From contig NZ_CP086106.1 in NCBI RefSeq assembly GCF_016765655.2, positions 3,585,001 through 3,649,000 on the forward strand: a DNA stretch of 64,000 nucleotides, read 5' to 3'. Source of the stretch: Skermanella mucosa. Lineage in GTDB: Bacteria; Pseudomonadota; Alphaproteobacteria; Azospirillales; Azospirillaceae. A program made the position numbers and the translations under genes. Below are positions 1 through 9,209 of this stretch, piece by piece. Positions within the stretch are counted from its first letter, which is position 1; each line of letters opens with the position of its first letter. A model generated the notes under the pieces. It was given only the letters and a program-made list of their open reading frames with translations, was not told where the DNA came from and ran no database searches.

Positions 1-2652
1 CGCCTCCGCATCCCGCATGGTCTGCTCGGCCGACGCAACCTCGCTCCGCGCGTTTTCGAGCCGCGTCGCGAGATCCTGGCGCCGCTCCAGATCCCCGCGC
101 GCCTGCTGGAGCCGGGAGAGAAGAATGCCGGCAAGGTCGATGGCGTCGCCGCCGGCCTCCAGACCGAGCGCCGTGGCGAGCCGGACGGCTTCGGCCTCGA
201 ACCGGCCGACATTTTCGCCGATCCGCTCGACGCGGTGGGTCAGTTCCTTGATCGCGTCGAGGCGGCGGCCAAGCTCCCCCAGGGCGCCCAGGGTCTCCTC
301 GATGCCGGCGGGGGTGGCGCTGGGATCCCGTCCGAGCCGTTCGACCAGCTTTCCCCAACTCCCTTGCCACGTGCCGAGAGCCTGGGCGCAGGCGTCGGCC
401 TGGCGTTCTGCCTCCACGACCTTGACCCGCTGCTCGACCAGACGGTCCAGGCAGCCCTGGCGCTGGAGCGCCGCTTCGGTCAGGCGTTGGGCCAGTCCAT
501 CGGCCTGCCGCAGCAGGATGCCCAATGCGGTCTGCGATGACGCGAGCGAACCGTGGGCGGACAGCGCGGCCACCAGCTGGGCATGGGCGCCGGCAAGGTC
601 CTGCTCCATGCGCCGGGTGCTCGTCTCCAGGTCGCGGGCCGAGTCGGCGTCGCGGACCAGGGCGGCGACGCGGGCGAGCCAGGCCGACATCTCCCGCGGC
701 GACACCGGGATCAGCCCCGCCGGGCGCCACGCCGCCGCCCAGGCCGCCTCCAGCTCGCCACGGGCCCTGTCGCAGGCCGAGACCTCGTGGGCGGCGGAGG
801 TAAGGCGCCGGATGGTATCCTGGTGGCGCGAGGTGAACTGGACATAGTTGGCGACCCGATGGGCCTCCGCCTCCTTGCGGTCGACCAGATCGTCGGCGGC
901 ACGGATGGTCTGCTCGAACAGCCCCGGCAGGTCGTGGGTCGAATCGAACAGCTCGGCCTCGTCGGTGGACAAGGGCGGCGGGTCACGGTCGATGAAGGTC
1001 CGGCGAACGACGCGCCAGCCGGTATCGCGACGGCGGCGGGCTTCCGCGATGGCCTCCGCCGTCGGGATCTCGCTGGTTCCCTTGAGTGCCGCCAGTTCCG
1101 CATCGAGCTGGCTGAGCTGCGTCCGCAACTCCTCGGCCTTCTCCCGCGCCCGCGTCGAGCGCGCTTCGAGGTCGGCGAATTCCTTCTCGAACCGGGTGAC
1201 GGTGCTGTCGTCCGGCACCTTGGCCTGGAGCAGGCCGTCGAGCGAGCCCTGCCACAGGGGCAGGCTCGCGACCTGGGCGGCGATCCGCTCCTTGAGGCGG
1301 CCAAGCCGGGCCTGTCCCTCGGCGAGGGTCTGTTCCAGGGTTCCGCGCGCCTTCACCTCGGCGATGGCGGCATTCAGGACGGCGGCGTCGGCGGGCGTGC
1401 CGATGGCTTCCAGCTGGGCCTCCAGCCGGGCCGCCTCGACCCTGCTTTTGGCGAGCTGGTCGGCAGCCGCGTCGGACCGGGCGCGCAGCCTGCCCTCCTC
1501 CGCGATGAGGGCGCGGACATCGGCAAGGACGGACTTGGGAGGGATCGCTTCCGCCGCCCGTTCGACCGGCAGGGACGAGCCGAGCCGCCTCAGCAGGTCG
1601 GCCGCCTGGTCGCGCAGCTGGCGCAACTCGCTCTCGCGCTTGGGCAGGTCGGCGCGCTGGTCGCGGATCGCTCCCCGCTGCTCGTGCAGGGCCTCGATCC
1701 CGGGACCGCTCGCCAGGACGGCCTCTGGGACGGTGAGGCCGTCCAGCTCCTCTGCCAGCTTGGCGGCGACGGCGCCGCAGCGTTCCACGTCGCGGGACGC
1801 CTCGTCGCGCTGCCGCAACGCGGCCTGCCGCCGATCGGCCGCGTCCTCCGCCAGCACAAGGGCGTCGGCCAGGGCGCCGAGGCAGTCCTCCAGCTCCGCG
1901 ATCTGGCTGACCAGATGGCGGGTGCGGCGGATGCGCTCCGCCTTGGCGCGGGCGGACTCCAAATGGTTGAGGCGTTCCCGGCAGTCGCGGATCCTGGCCT
2001 CGGCGGCCTCGGCATCGGCCTGGACCTGGCGCCACTCGTCGCCGCTGACAGCGGCCTCGCGCAGCCGCTTGCGCGCGTCAGCGTGGCGGTCCAGCGCCTG
2101 GTAGAACGGCTTCGACGCGACGCGGCGGGAGGAGAACAGGGCGTTCGCCTCGGCATCAAGCTCGGCAAGCACCTGGGAGATGCCCATCACGCCGGCGCCC
2201 GCCCCGAACAGGCTCTGCCCGACATCGCCGCGGGCGGCCAGGATATCCTCGCCGCCCCGGCGCAGCCGGTTATGGTCGAGCCCGAACATGCCCTCGAAGA
2301 AGTCGCGATCGATCGGCCCCAGGAACGCGGCCAGGGCGGTATCGGGAAGGCTGCCCGACCCGTCCGCGTCGAGCAGGGTGTTCTGCCGGCCCTTGCGCCG
2401 CTGGAAGGCCAGCCGCCGGCCGTCCGCCGCCTCGATCTCCGCGGTCAGGCGCAGGTCGGCGTAGTCATGCTTGAAGTTGTAGGGCGAGCGCGTCTCGATC
2501 CCGAAGAACAAGTCGCTCAGCGCCCGGAGCGTGGTGGTCTTTCCCGCCTCGTTGTTGCCGCAGACGATATGGAAGTCCGGCCGCGCGCCGAGATCGATCC
2601 CGCCGTCCGTGAAATGACCGAAGCGGTCGAGGCCCAGGCGGATCAGTCTCAT
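1..2652 (-). CDS. YhaN/SbcC-like AAA ATPase, 3' end cut by window edge
   Basis: This is the N-terminal 884 codons of an SMC/SbcC-type ATPase; the frame stays open to the left edge, so the C-terminus is outside. The P-loop GNNEAGKTT lies at residues 32-40, right after an N-terminal strand typical of RecF/SbcC ATPases. Beyond about residue 200 the protein is long, charged and rich in Glu, Arg and Ala, as expected for coiled coil. The ATG overlaps the stop of the upstream metallophosphoesterase gene (ATGA), so the two are translationally coupled. The pair resembles YhaN/YhaO, a SbcCD-like DNA-end-processing complex. Role is inferred from family and pairing; the Walker B region is not in view. 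Confidence 0.85.
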   Translation of the reverse strand, partial: MRLIRLGLDRFGHFTDGGIDLGARPDFHIVCGNNEAGKTTTLRALSDLFFGIETRSPYNFKHDYADLRLTAEIEAADGRRLAFQRRKGRQNTLLDADGSGSLPDTALAAFLGPIDRDFFEGMFGLDHNRLRRGGEDILAARGDVGQSLFGAGAGVMGISQVLAELDAEANALFSSRRVASKPFYQALDRHADARKRLREAAVSGDEWRQVQADAEAAEARIRDCRERLNHLESARAKAERIRRTRHLVSQIAELEDCLGALADALVLAEDAADRRQAALRQRDEASRDVERCGAVAAKLAEELDGLTVPEAVLASGPGIEALHEQRGAIRDQRADLPKRESELRQLRDQAADLLRRLGSSLPVERAAEAIPPKSVLADVRALIAEEGRLRARSDAAADQLAKSRVEAARLEAQLEAIGTPADAAVLNAAIAEVKARGTLEQTLAEGQARLGRLKERIAAQVASLPLWQGSLDGLLQAKVPDDSTVTRFEKEFADLEARSTRAREKAEELRTQLSQLDAELAALKGTSEIPTAEAIAEARRRRDTGWRVVRRTFIDRDPPPLSTDEAELFDSTHDLPGLFEQTIRAADDLVDRKEAEAHRVANYVQFTSRHQDTIRRLTSAAHEVSACDRARGELEAAWAAAWRPAGLIPVSPREMSAWLARVAALVRDADSARDLETSTRRMEQDLAGAHAQLVAALSAHGSLASSQTALGILLRQADGLAQRLTEAALQRQGCLDRLVEQRVKVVEAERQADACAQALGTWQGSWGKLVERLGRDPSATPAGIEETLGALGELGRRLDAIKELTHRVERIGENVGRFEAEAVRLATALGLEAGGDAIDLAGILLSRLQQARGDLERRQDLATRLENARSEVASAEQTMRDAEA

Positions 2653-3914
2653 CGGTCGAGCTCCCGGTCGAGCAGGCGTGACAATACGATGGCCCTGGCG
2701 TCCGCGATCAGGGCGGCGGGGTCCCTCAAGGCGGCAAGCTCTTCGCCCTGGTCGTGCTGGCGGTCCAGTTCGCGCGGCATCTTGCCCATCAGCTCGTCCA
2801 GCTCGGACCGGACGGTCGCCTGAAGCTCCGGATCGGCGGCGAGGCCGTCCAGGGAGCGCAACAGGCTGCCGACCGCGTCCTGGCGCAGGCTGAGGGTGAC
2901 GAGGTCGCGCATCGGCCGGGTGGCGCCGATGATCTTCTCGATCCAGACCGCGTCGGCCCCCAGGTCGAGCGCCACGGCCCGCACTTCCGCCATGAAGGAA
3001 TCCTGCCGGGACAGCAGCCCGCCATGGAGGGGGGTCGCACCGGTCAGCCGCAGACGGGCGGCCAGCGGCCGGCCCTCGCACCCGTCGGCTGCCGCTTCGA
3101 GCGCCCCTCGGACCCGGGCCAGCGCGTCGCCGGGCGATTCGCAGCCGGTCAGGTCCGCCTCGACCACACCCCAGCGGAGCACGTCGACCGGGCGGTGGTC
3201 GAGCCGGGTCACATGGCCGTCCTCGACCGTGACCATCATGCAGCCCTTGGCGCCGGTCTCCCGGATATTGCGTCCCTGGAGGTTGCCGGGGAAGACGATG
3301 TACGGGTGCTCGTTCAGCACCTCGCGGGTATGGACGTGGCCCAATGCCCAGTAGTCGTAGCCGTGGCGGGCGAGGTCGGTGGGATCGCACGGCGCGTAGC
3401 CGGCATGGCCTTCGCGCCCGTCCGCCGAGGTGTGCAGCAGGCCGATGTTGAAGTGCCCCGGCACCGGCGGCTTGTACCCAGCGGCCAGGTTGTCGACCAC
3501 TTCCCGCTGCTTGAAGCTCTGGCCGTGCAGGGCGACCTTCAGGCCGGGAAGCAGGTGCGTTTCCGGCTTGCGGGAGGAGAAGACCGTGACGTTCTCCGGC
3601 AGCGGCAGCTTGCGGGTGATCTGGCTTTCGGCGTCGTGGTTGCCGTGGATCAGGAAGACGGGGATGCCGGCCTGGCGCAGGCGCGCCATCTGCTGGACGA
3701 AGAACAGGCCGGTGTTGAAGTCGCGCCAGTCGCCGTCATACAGGTCGCCGGCGATCACCACGAAATCGACCGCCTCCTCCTGCGCCAGATCGACCAGCGC
3801 CTGGAAGGCGCGGCGGGTGGCGCCCCGCAGCAGATCGACCGGCGCGCCGTCGTAGGCGGCCAGCCCGACCAGCGGGCTGTCGAGATGGATATCGGCGGCG
3901 TGGATGAATTTCAT
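2649..3914 (-). CDS. YhaO/SbcD-like DNA repair metallophosphoesterase
   Basis: A 421-residue calcineurin-type phosphoesterase, probably the nuclease partner of the overlapping ATPase gene. The metal-binding motifs appear in order: DIH at residues 8-10, GDLYD at 56-60, GNHD at 91-94, and GHVH at 192-195. The remaining C-terminal half is a capping or partner-binding region as in SbcD/Mre11 proteins. By family it would cut DNA ends with Mn2+ in the cytoplasm. The ATG follows a 145-nt gap that contains a long perfect inverted repeat. The specific name YhaO is inferred from length and gene pairing; a generic exonuclease SbcD call would also fit. Confidence 0.88.
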   Translation of the reverse strand: MKFIHAADIHLDSPLVGLAAYDGAPVDLLRGATRRAFQALVDLAQEEAVDFVVIAGDLYDGDWRDFNTGLFFVQQMARLRQAGIPVFLIHGNHDAESQITRKLPLPENVTVFSSRKPETHLLPGLKVALHGQSFKQREVVDNLAAGYKPPVPGHFNIGLLHTSADGREGHAGYAPCDPTDLARHGYDYWALGHVHTREVLNEHPYIVFPGNLQGRNIRETGAKGCMMVTVEDGHVTRLDHRPVDVLRWGVVEADLTGCESPGDALARVRGALEAAADGCEGRPLAARLRLTGATPLHGGLLSRQDSFMAEVRAVALDLGADAVWIEKIIGATRPMRDLVTLSLRQDAVGSLLRSLDGLAADPELQATVRSELDELMGKMPRELDRQHDQGEELAALRDPAALIADARAIVLSRLLDRELDR

Positions 3915-3988
3915 GGCTGCCTCGGACCCTGCTCAATACGACAGGTAGTATCCCGAACAGCCGAAAGACGCAAGAGGTTGGGGTTCTT

Positions 3989-4050
3989 TGGCCGCAGATG
4001 GACGGCGATGGAATCAGATATCGTTGCCCATCGCCGTCCATCTGCGGCCA
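3989..4050. repeat. Perfect 23-bp inverted repeat with 16-nt loop
   Basis: Two perfectly complementary 23-nt arms (3989-4011 and 4028-4050) flank a 16-nt spacer. The element lies just after the 3' end of ecm and upstream of the yhaO-like gene, both on the minus strand. No T-run follows the stem on either strand, so it is not a standard intrinsic terminator. It could be a palindromic intergenic repeat, a processed hairpin or an attenuator for the downstream pair. Confidence 0.8.
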
Positions 4051-4059
4051 GACCTTGAC

Positions 4060-6042
4060 TTACGCCGCCTGTTCCCCGCGTTCGTCCACCAGACTGACGA
4101 TGTCGTCCATGATGGCGGTCAGGTCGTAGTCCTTGGGGGTGTAGACGCGGGCCACGCCGGCGGCCTTCAGGGTCCGCTCGTCCTCCGGCGGAATGATGCC
4201 GCCGACGACGACGGGGATCTCGCCCAGGCCCAGGCGGCGCATGCGGTCGAGGACGTCGGTCACCAGCGCCACGTGGCTGCCGGACAGGATCGACAGGCCG
4301 ACGACATGGACGCCCTCCTCCAGGGCGGCGTTGACGATCTGCGCGGGGGTCAGGCGGATGCCCTCGTACACCACTTCCATGCCGGCATCGCGGGCGCGCA
4401 CCGCGATCTGCTCCGCCCCGTTGGAATGGCCGTCCAGCCCCGGCTTGCCGACCAGCATCTTGATCCGACGGCCGAGCCGCTCCGAGACCTCGGTCACGCG
4501 CTCGCGCACGGTAGCCAAGCTGTCGGCGCCGCCGGTGCTGGCGGCCTTGCCGACGCCGGTCGGGGCGCGGTACTCGCCGAACACGCCGCGCAGGACGGCG
4601 GACCATTCGCCGGTGGTGACACCGGCATGGGCGCAGCGGATGCTGGGCTCCATGATGTTGCGCCCGTCGCGGGCAGCTTCGCCCAGGTCGGCCAGGGCCG
4701 CTTCGACGTCGGCCGGGTTGCGGGCGGCGCGCCAAGCTTCGAGTCGAGCGAGCTGGTCCGCCTCCGCCTGGGGATCGACGGCCAAGAAGCCGCCGTCGTC
4801 ACCCGCGGTCAGCGGCGACGGCGCCGACTCGGTGAACTTGTTGACGCCGACCACGATCTGCTCGCCGGCCTCGATCGCCGCGAGGCGCCGGGTGTTCGAC
4901 TCGACCAGCCGCTGCTTCATGTAGGACGACTCGACGGCGGCGATGGCGCCGCCCATGGCGTCGATCCGGGCCAGCTCGTCCAGCGCCTCGGCCATCAGCT
5001 CCTCGACCTTGGAGTCGATGACGTGGCTGCCGTTGAACAGGTCGCCGTATTCCAGCAGGTCGGTCTCGAACGCGACGATCTGCTGGAGGCGCAGGCTCCA
5101 CTGCTGGTCCCACGGGCGCGGCAGGCCCAGCGCCTCGTTCCAGGCGGGAAGCTGGACCGCGCGGGCGCGGGCGTCCTTGGACAGGACGACGGCCAGCATC
5201 TCGATCAGGATGCGGTAGACATTGTTTTCCGGCTGCGGTTCGGTCAGGCCCAGGCTGTTGACCTGGACGCCATAGCGGAACCGGCGGAACTGCTGGTCCT
5301 CGATGCCGTAGCGATCGCGGGTGATCTGGTCCCACAGATAGGTGAACGCCCGCATCTTGCACAGCTCGGTGACGAACCGGATGCCGGCGTTGACGAAGAA
5401 GCTGATCCGCCCGACCACCTGGGGGAAATCCTCGGCCGGGACCTGCCCCGACGCCTTCACGGCGTCGAGCACCGCGCAGGCGGTCGCCAGCGCGAAGGCC
5501 AGCTCCTGCACCGGAGTCGCCCCCGCCTCCTGCAGGTGGTAGGAGCAGACGTTCATGGGGTTCCACTTCGGCACTTCACGGTAGGTGAAGGCGATCATGT
5601 CCGTGGTCAGCCGCATCGACGGCTCAGGCGGGAAGATGTAGGTGCCGCGGCTGAGATATTCCTTGATGATGTCGTTCTGGGTCGTCCCGGCGAGCTGCGC
5701 CCGGTCGGCGCCCTGCTGCTCCGCGGCGGCGATGTAGAGCGCCAGCAGCCACGGCGCCGTCGCGTTGATCGTCATGGAGGTGTTCATCTCGCCCAGCGGG
5801 ATGCCGTCGAACAGCGTCTTCATGTCGCCGAGATGGCAGACCGGAACGCCGACCTTGCCGACCTCACCCCTGGCCAGCGGATGGTCGCTGTCGTAGCCGG
5901 TCTGGGTCGGCAGGTCGAAGGCTACGGAAAGGCCGGTCTGTCCCCGCTTCAGGTTCGTCCGGTACAGCGCATTCGAGGCGGCTGCGGTCGAATGGCCGGA
6001 ATAAGTCCGGATCAGCCAGGGCTTGTCGCGATGTCCACTCAT
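4060..6042 (-). CDS. ecm: Ethylmalonyl-CoA mutase (B12-dependent)
   Basis: Converts (2R)-ethylmalonyl-CoA to (2S)-methylsuccinyl-CoA in the ethylmalonyl-CoA pathway of acetyl-CoA assimilation, using adenosylcobalamin. The 660-residue protein has the mutase large domain (TTQNDIIKEYLSRGTYIFPP around residue 140) and a C-terminal cobalamin-binding domain. The DxHxxG signature DGHSNG sits at 537-542, with His539 as the lower cobalt ligand. Methylmalonyl-CoA mutase and isobutyryl-CoA mutase are relatives, but single-chain architecture and divergent placement next to ccr, with mcd nearby, make the ethylmalonyl-CoA enzyme (MeaA/Ecm) by far the best call. The start is 362 nt from the ccr start. Confidence 0.93.
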   Translation of the reverse strand: MSGHRDKPWLIRTYSGHSTAAASNALYRTNLKRGQTGLSVAFDLPTQTGYDSDHPLARGEVGKVGVPVCHLGDMKTLFDGIPLGEMNTSMTINATAPWLLALYIAAAEQQGADRAQLAGTTQNDIIKEYLSRGTYIFPPEPSMRLTTDMIAFTYREVPKWNPMNVCSYHLQEAGATPVQELAFALATACAVLDAVKASGQVPAEDFPQVVGRISFFVNAGIRFVTELCKMRAFTYLWDQITRDRYGIEDQQFRRFRYGVQVNSLGLTEPQPENNVYRILIEMLAVVLSKDARARAVQLPAWNEALGLPRPWDQQWSLRLQQIVAFETDLLEYGDLFNGSHVIDSKVEELMAEALDELARIDAMGGAIAAVESSYMKQRLVESNTRRLAAIEAGEQIVVGVNKFTESAPSPLTAGDDGGFLAVDPQAEADQLARLEAWRAARNPADVEAALADLGEAARDGRNIMEPSIRCAHAGVTTGEWSAVLRGVFGEYRAPTGVGKAASTGGADSLATVRERVTEVSERLGRRIKMLVGKPGLDGHSNGAEQIAVRARDAGMEVVYEGIRLTPAQIVNAALEEGVHVVGLSILSGSHVALVTDVLDRMRRLGLGEIPVVVGGIIPPEDERTLKAAGVARVYTPKDYDLTAIMDDIVSLVDERGEQAA

Positions 6043-6199
6043 TACGGCGCTTTCCCCTTCGCACGTTTTCCAAGAACCCGGTCACCTGCCGTCCGGCCGA
6101 CCGCCGCCGGCACACCATGCCACGAGAGCGTCTTATGCTGCGACAGCGAACGCATTTGCTTCAACTGGCATTTTTCTCATCCGATAGTGCTTTCGACTG

Positions 6200-6233
6200 A
6201 TTGTTTCAGTGACCGGGTGACCGGTGAAACAAT
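6200..6233. promoter_or_regulatory. Candidate operator: ATTGTTTCA inverted repeat
   Basis: ATTGTTTCA (6200-6208) and its exact complement TGAAACAAT (6225-6233) are separated by 16 nt, which contain a tandem GTGACCGG. The same ATTGTTTCA, followed by nTGAC, recurs at 9210 just before mcd. Sharing between pathway genes suggests a binding site for a regulator of the ethylmalonyl-CoA pathway. This is inference from symmetry and recurrence only. Confidence 0.4.
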
Positions 6234-6349
6234 TTACCGTATTGTGCGTTGCATCGGAAGGATCATCCTGTTTAGACTGCGGAAACTCTACGATCCATAG
6301 GGTTTTAAGCTTCAGGGCGTCTCGACATCGACGCATATGCAGCGAAGTT

Positions 6350-6365
6350 CGATACGGCCGTATCG
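6350..6365. promoter_or_regulatory. 16-bp perfect palindrome upstream of ccr
   Basis: CGATACGGCCGTATCG is a perfect palindrome without spacer, ending 39 nt before the ccr ATG. A dimeric TetR- or GntR-type repressor commonly binds such sites close to the start of transcription. In Methylobacterium a TetR-type regulator of ccr (CcrR) is known, but I cannot show that this is its site. Confidence 0.4.
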
Positions 6366-6404
6366 GGGTATCCTGCGGCAGAAAAAGGTTTTGAGGAACA
6401 AGGC

Positions 6405-7688
6405 ATGACCGAGGCAGCGAACGTCATCACCCGCCCGGCCGGTCCGGCGGTCAAGGACCTCTACGACGTGGGCGAGATCCCGCCGCTGGGCCATGTGCCG
6501 GCGAAGATGCACGCCTGGGCGATCCGGAGGGAGCGTCACGGCGAGCCCGAGAAGGCCATGCAGCTCGAAGTCGTCGCGACTCCGGAGATCGGACAGGACG
6601 AGGTCCTGGTCATGGTCATGGCGGCCGGCGTCAACTACAACGGTATCTGGGCCGGCCTGGGCAAGCCGATCTCGCCGTTCGACGTGCACAAGGCCGAGTA
6701 CCACATCGCCGGCTCCGACGCGTCGGGGATCGTCTGGGCCGTCGGCAGCAAGGTCAAACGGTTCAAGGTCGGCGACGAGGTCGTGGTCCACTGCAACCAG
6801 GACGACGGCGACGACGAGGAGTGCAACGGCGGCGACCCGATGTTCTCGACCTCCCAGCGGATCTGGGGCTACGAGACGCCGGACGGCTCCTTCGCCCAGT
6901 TCTGCCGCGTGCAGGCCCGCCAGTTGATGGCCCGGCCGAAGCACCTGACCTGGGAAGAGAGCGCCTGCTACACCCTGACGCTGGCGACCGCTTACCGCAT
7001 GCTGTTCGGCCACCGCCCGCACATTCTCCGGCCGGGTCACAACGTGCTGGTCTGGGGCGCCTCGGGCGGCCTGGGCTCCATGGCGATCCAGCTGATCGCG
7101 ACGGCCGGCGCCAACGCGATCGGCGTGATCTCGGACGAGACCAAGCGGGACTTCGTGCTGTCGCTCGGCGCCAAGGGCGTGCTGAACCGCAAGGACTTTG
7201 ACTGCTGGGGCCAGCTGCCGGACGTGGACGACAGCGCCGCCTATGCCGAGTACATGAAGCGGGTCCGCCCCTTCGGCAAGGCGATCTGGGACATCACCGG
7301 CAAGGGCAACGACGTCGACTTCGTGTTCGAGCATCCGGGCGAGCAGACCTTCCCGGTCTCCTGCTTCGTGGTCAAGCGCGGCGGCATGGTGGTGTTCTGC
7401 GCCGGCACGTCGGGCTTCAACCTGACCTTCGACGCGCGCTTCGTGTGGATGCGCCAGAAGCGCATCCAGGGCAGCCACTTCGCCAACCTGCTCCAGGCGA
7501 GCCAGGCCAACCAGCTGGTGATCGAGCGGCGCCTGGACCCCTGCATGTCGGAGGTCTTCTCGTGGGAGGACATCCCGCGCGCCCACACCAAGATGCTCCG
7601 CAACGAGCACAAGCCGGGCAACATGGCCGTGCTGGTGAACGCGCGGACGCCCGGCCTGCGGACGCTGGAAGACGTGGCGGAGGCGTAA
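6405..7688 (+). CDS. ccr: Crotonyl-CoA carboxylase/reductase
   Basis: Catalyses the NADPH-dependent reductive carboxylation of crotonyl-CoA to (2S)-ethylmalonyl-CoA, the signature step of the ethylmalonyl-CoA pathway. The 427-residue protein belongs to the medium-chain dehydrogenase/reductase family. The GroES-like N-terminal domain carries the GVNYNGIWAGLGKP segment (residues 75-88), and the Rossmann motif GASGGLG is at 218-224. The full-length match to Ccr, rather than a generic quinone reductase, is clear from the N-terminal KDLYDVGEIPPLGHVP region. The start follows TTTTGAGGAACAAGGC; GAGGA is the ribosome site. It is divergent from ecm. Confidence 0.96.
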   Translation: MTEAANVITRPAGPAVKDLYDVGEIPPLGHVPAKMHAWAIRRERHGEPEKAMQLEVVATPEIGQDEVLVMVMAAGVNYNGIWAGLGKPISPFDVHKAEYHIAGSDASGIVWAVGSKVKRFKVGDEVVVHCNQDDGDDEECNGGDPMFSTSQRIWGYETPDGSFAQFCRVQARQLMARPKHLTWEESACYTLTLATAYRMLFGHRPHILRPGHNVLVWGASGGLGSMAIQLIATAGANAIGVISDETKRDFVLSLGAKGVLNRKDFDCWGQLPDVDDSAAYAEYMKRVRPFGKAIWDITGKGNDVDFVFEHPGEQTFPVSCFVVKRGGMVVFCAGTSGFNLTFDARFVWMRQKRIQGSHFANLLQASQANQLVIERRLDPCMSEVFSWEDIPRAHTKMLRNEHKPGNMAVLVNARTPGLRTLEDVAEA

Positions 7689-7708
7689 GGCTCCGCCGGC
7701 CGATTCCG

Positions 7709-7739
7709 ATGCCGCCGCGGATCATCTCCGCGGCGGCAT
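7709..7739. terminator. Hairpin between convergent ccr and beta-glucosidase genes
   Basis: A perfect 13-bp stem (7709-7721 with 7727-7739) and a 5-nt loop fill the 55-nt gap between two converging genes. It is GC-rich and lacks a clear T-run, so it probably acts as a bidirectional terminator or 3'-end stabiliser. Confidence 0.6.
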
Positions 7740-7743
7740 GGTT

Positions 7744-9183
7744 TCAGAGAGGCACCGCGTTCGCCTTCGCCACGTCGCCGTACCAGTAGTAGCTGGCCTT
7801 CGGGCGGCGCTGCATCGTCTCCCGGTCGACCTGCACCAGGCCGAAATGCTGGGTGTAGCCGTAGCCCCATTCGAAGTTGTCGAGCAGGGTCCAGACGAAA
7901 TAGCCCCGCAGGTCGGCGCCGTCCCGGATCGCGCGGTGGCAGGCCAGCAGGTGGTCGCGGATGAAGAAGATCCGCGCGCCGTCCTCGGCCTTGCCGCTGG
8001 GACCTACCCAGTCGCCATAGGACGCGCCGTTCTCCGTCACATAGACCGGCGGGTTGCCGTAGCGGTCGCGGAAGTCGATGAGTTGTTCATACAGCCCGTC
8101 CGGCTCGATCGGCCAGCCCATGTCGGTGTGCTTCGTCCCATCCGGCGACGGGCCGAAATTGGTGCCGAACAGGCCGCCGGGATCGACCACCTGATGCATG
8201 CGGCTGTAATAGTTGAGTCCGAGGAAATCGATCGGCTGGCGGATCGTCTCCATATCGCCCGGCTTGACCAGCGGCTTGAAGTCGGCGATCAGGCTGTCGG
8301 GATACTCGCCCTTGAACAGCGGGTCCAGGCAGGCGCGGTTCCAGACCGCGTCCCATTGCGCCGCCGCGTGACGGTTGGAGTCGGGTCCGGGGGCCGGCTT
8401 GACCGGCTGGACGCTGAGCACGGTGCCGAGCTGCCAGTCCTTGCCGCCAGCGGCGCGCAATGCCGCGAGCGCCCTGCCCTGCGCCAGATTCTGGTGGTGG
8501 ATCGCGGCGCAATAGTTGTCCCGCCCGCGCAGATCTGGAGCGTGGCCTCCGAGGCCGTGGCCGAAGATCGCGACGACCGAGGGCTCGTTCAGCATGACCC
8601 AGTGTTTGGCCCGGTCGCCGATCCGGCCGGCGACGATCAAGGCATAGTCGGCGAACCAGGACGCGATGTCGCGGTTGCCCCAGCCGCCCCGGTCCTGGAG
8701 CGCCTGGGGGAGATCCCAATGATAGAGGCACGGCCAGGGCTCGATCCCGCGCCGGAGCAGCGCGTCGGTGAGGCGGTCGTAGAAGACCAGGCCCTTGGCG
8801 TTCGCCGGGCCGGTGCCGGTCGGCTGAACGCGCGGCCAGGCGACGGAGAAGCGGTAGGCTTTGAGCCCCGCGTCGGCCATCAGTGCTACGTCCTCCAGGT
8901 ACCGGTTGTAATGGTCGGCCGCGACGTCGCCGGTGTCGCCGTTCAGCACCTTGCCCGGCGTGCGGCTGAAGGTGTCCCAGACGCTGAGGCCACGGCCGTC
9001 GGCGTCGGCGGCCCCCTCGATCTGGTAGGAAGAGGTCGAGGTTCCCCAGACGAAGCCGTCGGGGAATCTTACGAATTGCTGAGCCATGGCCGACCTCGTG
9101 AGGGGGGCCAGCGCGGCCCCCGCCGCAACCCCCAGGAACTCCCGGCGACCAAGAGTTACACCCGCACCCTCTTTCGCGAACAT
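7744..9183 (-). CDS. Tat-exported GH1 beta-glucosidase
   Basis: A glycoside hydrolase family 1 enzyme of 479 residues, expected to remove beta-linked glucose or related sugars from short glycosides. The acid/base Glu200 is in VMLNEP and the nucleophile Glu384 is in YVTENG. The N-terminus has a twin-arginine signal (LGRREFLGVAAGAA, residues 11-24) ending near SAMA, so the folded enzyme should be exported to the periplasm. Most bacterial GH1 enzymes are cytoplasmic, which makes the Tat signal notable. An in-frame ATG 13 codons upstream is possible, but 9183 places the signal peptide properly. It sits between ccr and mcd without an obvious metabolic link to them. Confidence 0.92.
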   Translation of the reverse strand: MFAKEGAGVTLGRREFLGVAAGAALAPLTRSAMAQQFVRFPDGFVWGTSTSSYQIEGAADADGRGLSVWDTFSRTPGKVLNGDTGDVAADHYNRYLEDVALMADAGLKAYRFSVAWPRVQPTGTGPANAKGLVFYDRLTDALLRRGIEPWPCLYHWDLPQALQDRGGWGNRDIASWFADYALIVAGRIGDRAKHWVMLNEPSVVAIFGHGLGGHAPDLRGRDNYCAAIHHQNLAQGRALAALRAAGGKDWQLGTVLSVQPVKPAPGPDSNRHAAAQWDAVWNRACLDPLFKGEYPDSLIADFKPLVKPGDMETIRQPIDFLGLNYYSRMHQVVDPGGLFGTNFGPSPDGTKHTDMGWPIEPDGLYEQLIDFRDRYGNPPVYVTENGASYGDWVGPSGKAEDGARIFFIRDHLLACHRAIRDGADLRGYFVWTLLDNFEWGYGYTQHFGLVQVDRETMQRRPKASYYWYGDVAKANAVPL

Positions 9184-9209
9184 TGCTTGGCAGCCTCTCG
9201 GATCGTTCC

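Larger units (their letters stand above)
6043..6404. promoter_or_regulatory. Divergent ecm/ccr control region
   Basis: This 362-nt gap is much more AT-rich than the flanking genes and must carry both promoters. I see no open frame worth calling. It holds two symmetric elements: the ATTGTTTCA inverted repeat at 6200-6233 and a 16-bp palindrome at 6350-6365. No good sigma70 hexamer pair stands out upstream of ccr, so an activator or alternative sigma factor is possible. Confidence 0.6.

Noticed and set aside
553-2823. Long open frame on the plus strand opposite the yhaN-like gene
   Set aside because: It runs antiparallel and codon-aligned to a clear ATPase gene with a P-loop; its product has no domain and is Gly/Arg/Leu-biased, as expected for a GC-rich shadow.
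3989-4050. Intrinsic terminator for ecm
   Set aside because: No T-run follows the stem in the ecm direction; kept as a repeat of unknown role.
3988-6300. 770-codon plus-strand frame opposite ecm
   Set aside because: Antisense shadow of ecm, whose motifs and neighbours are clear.
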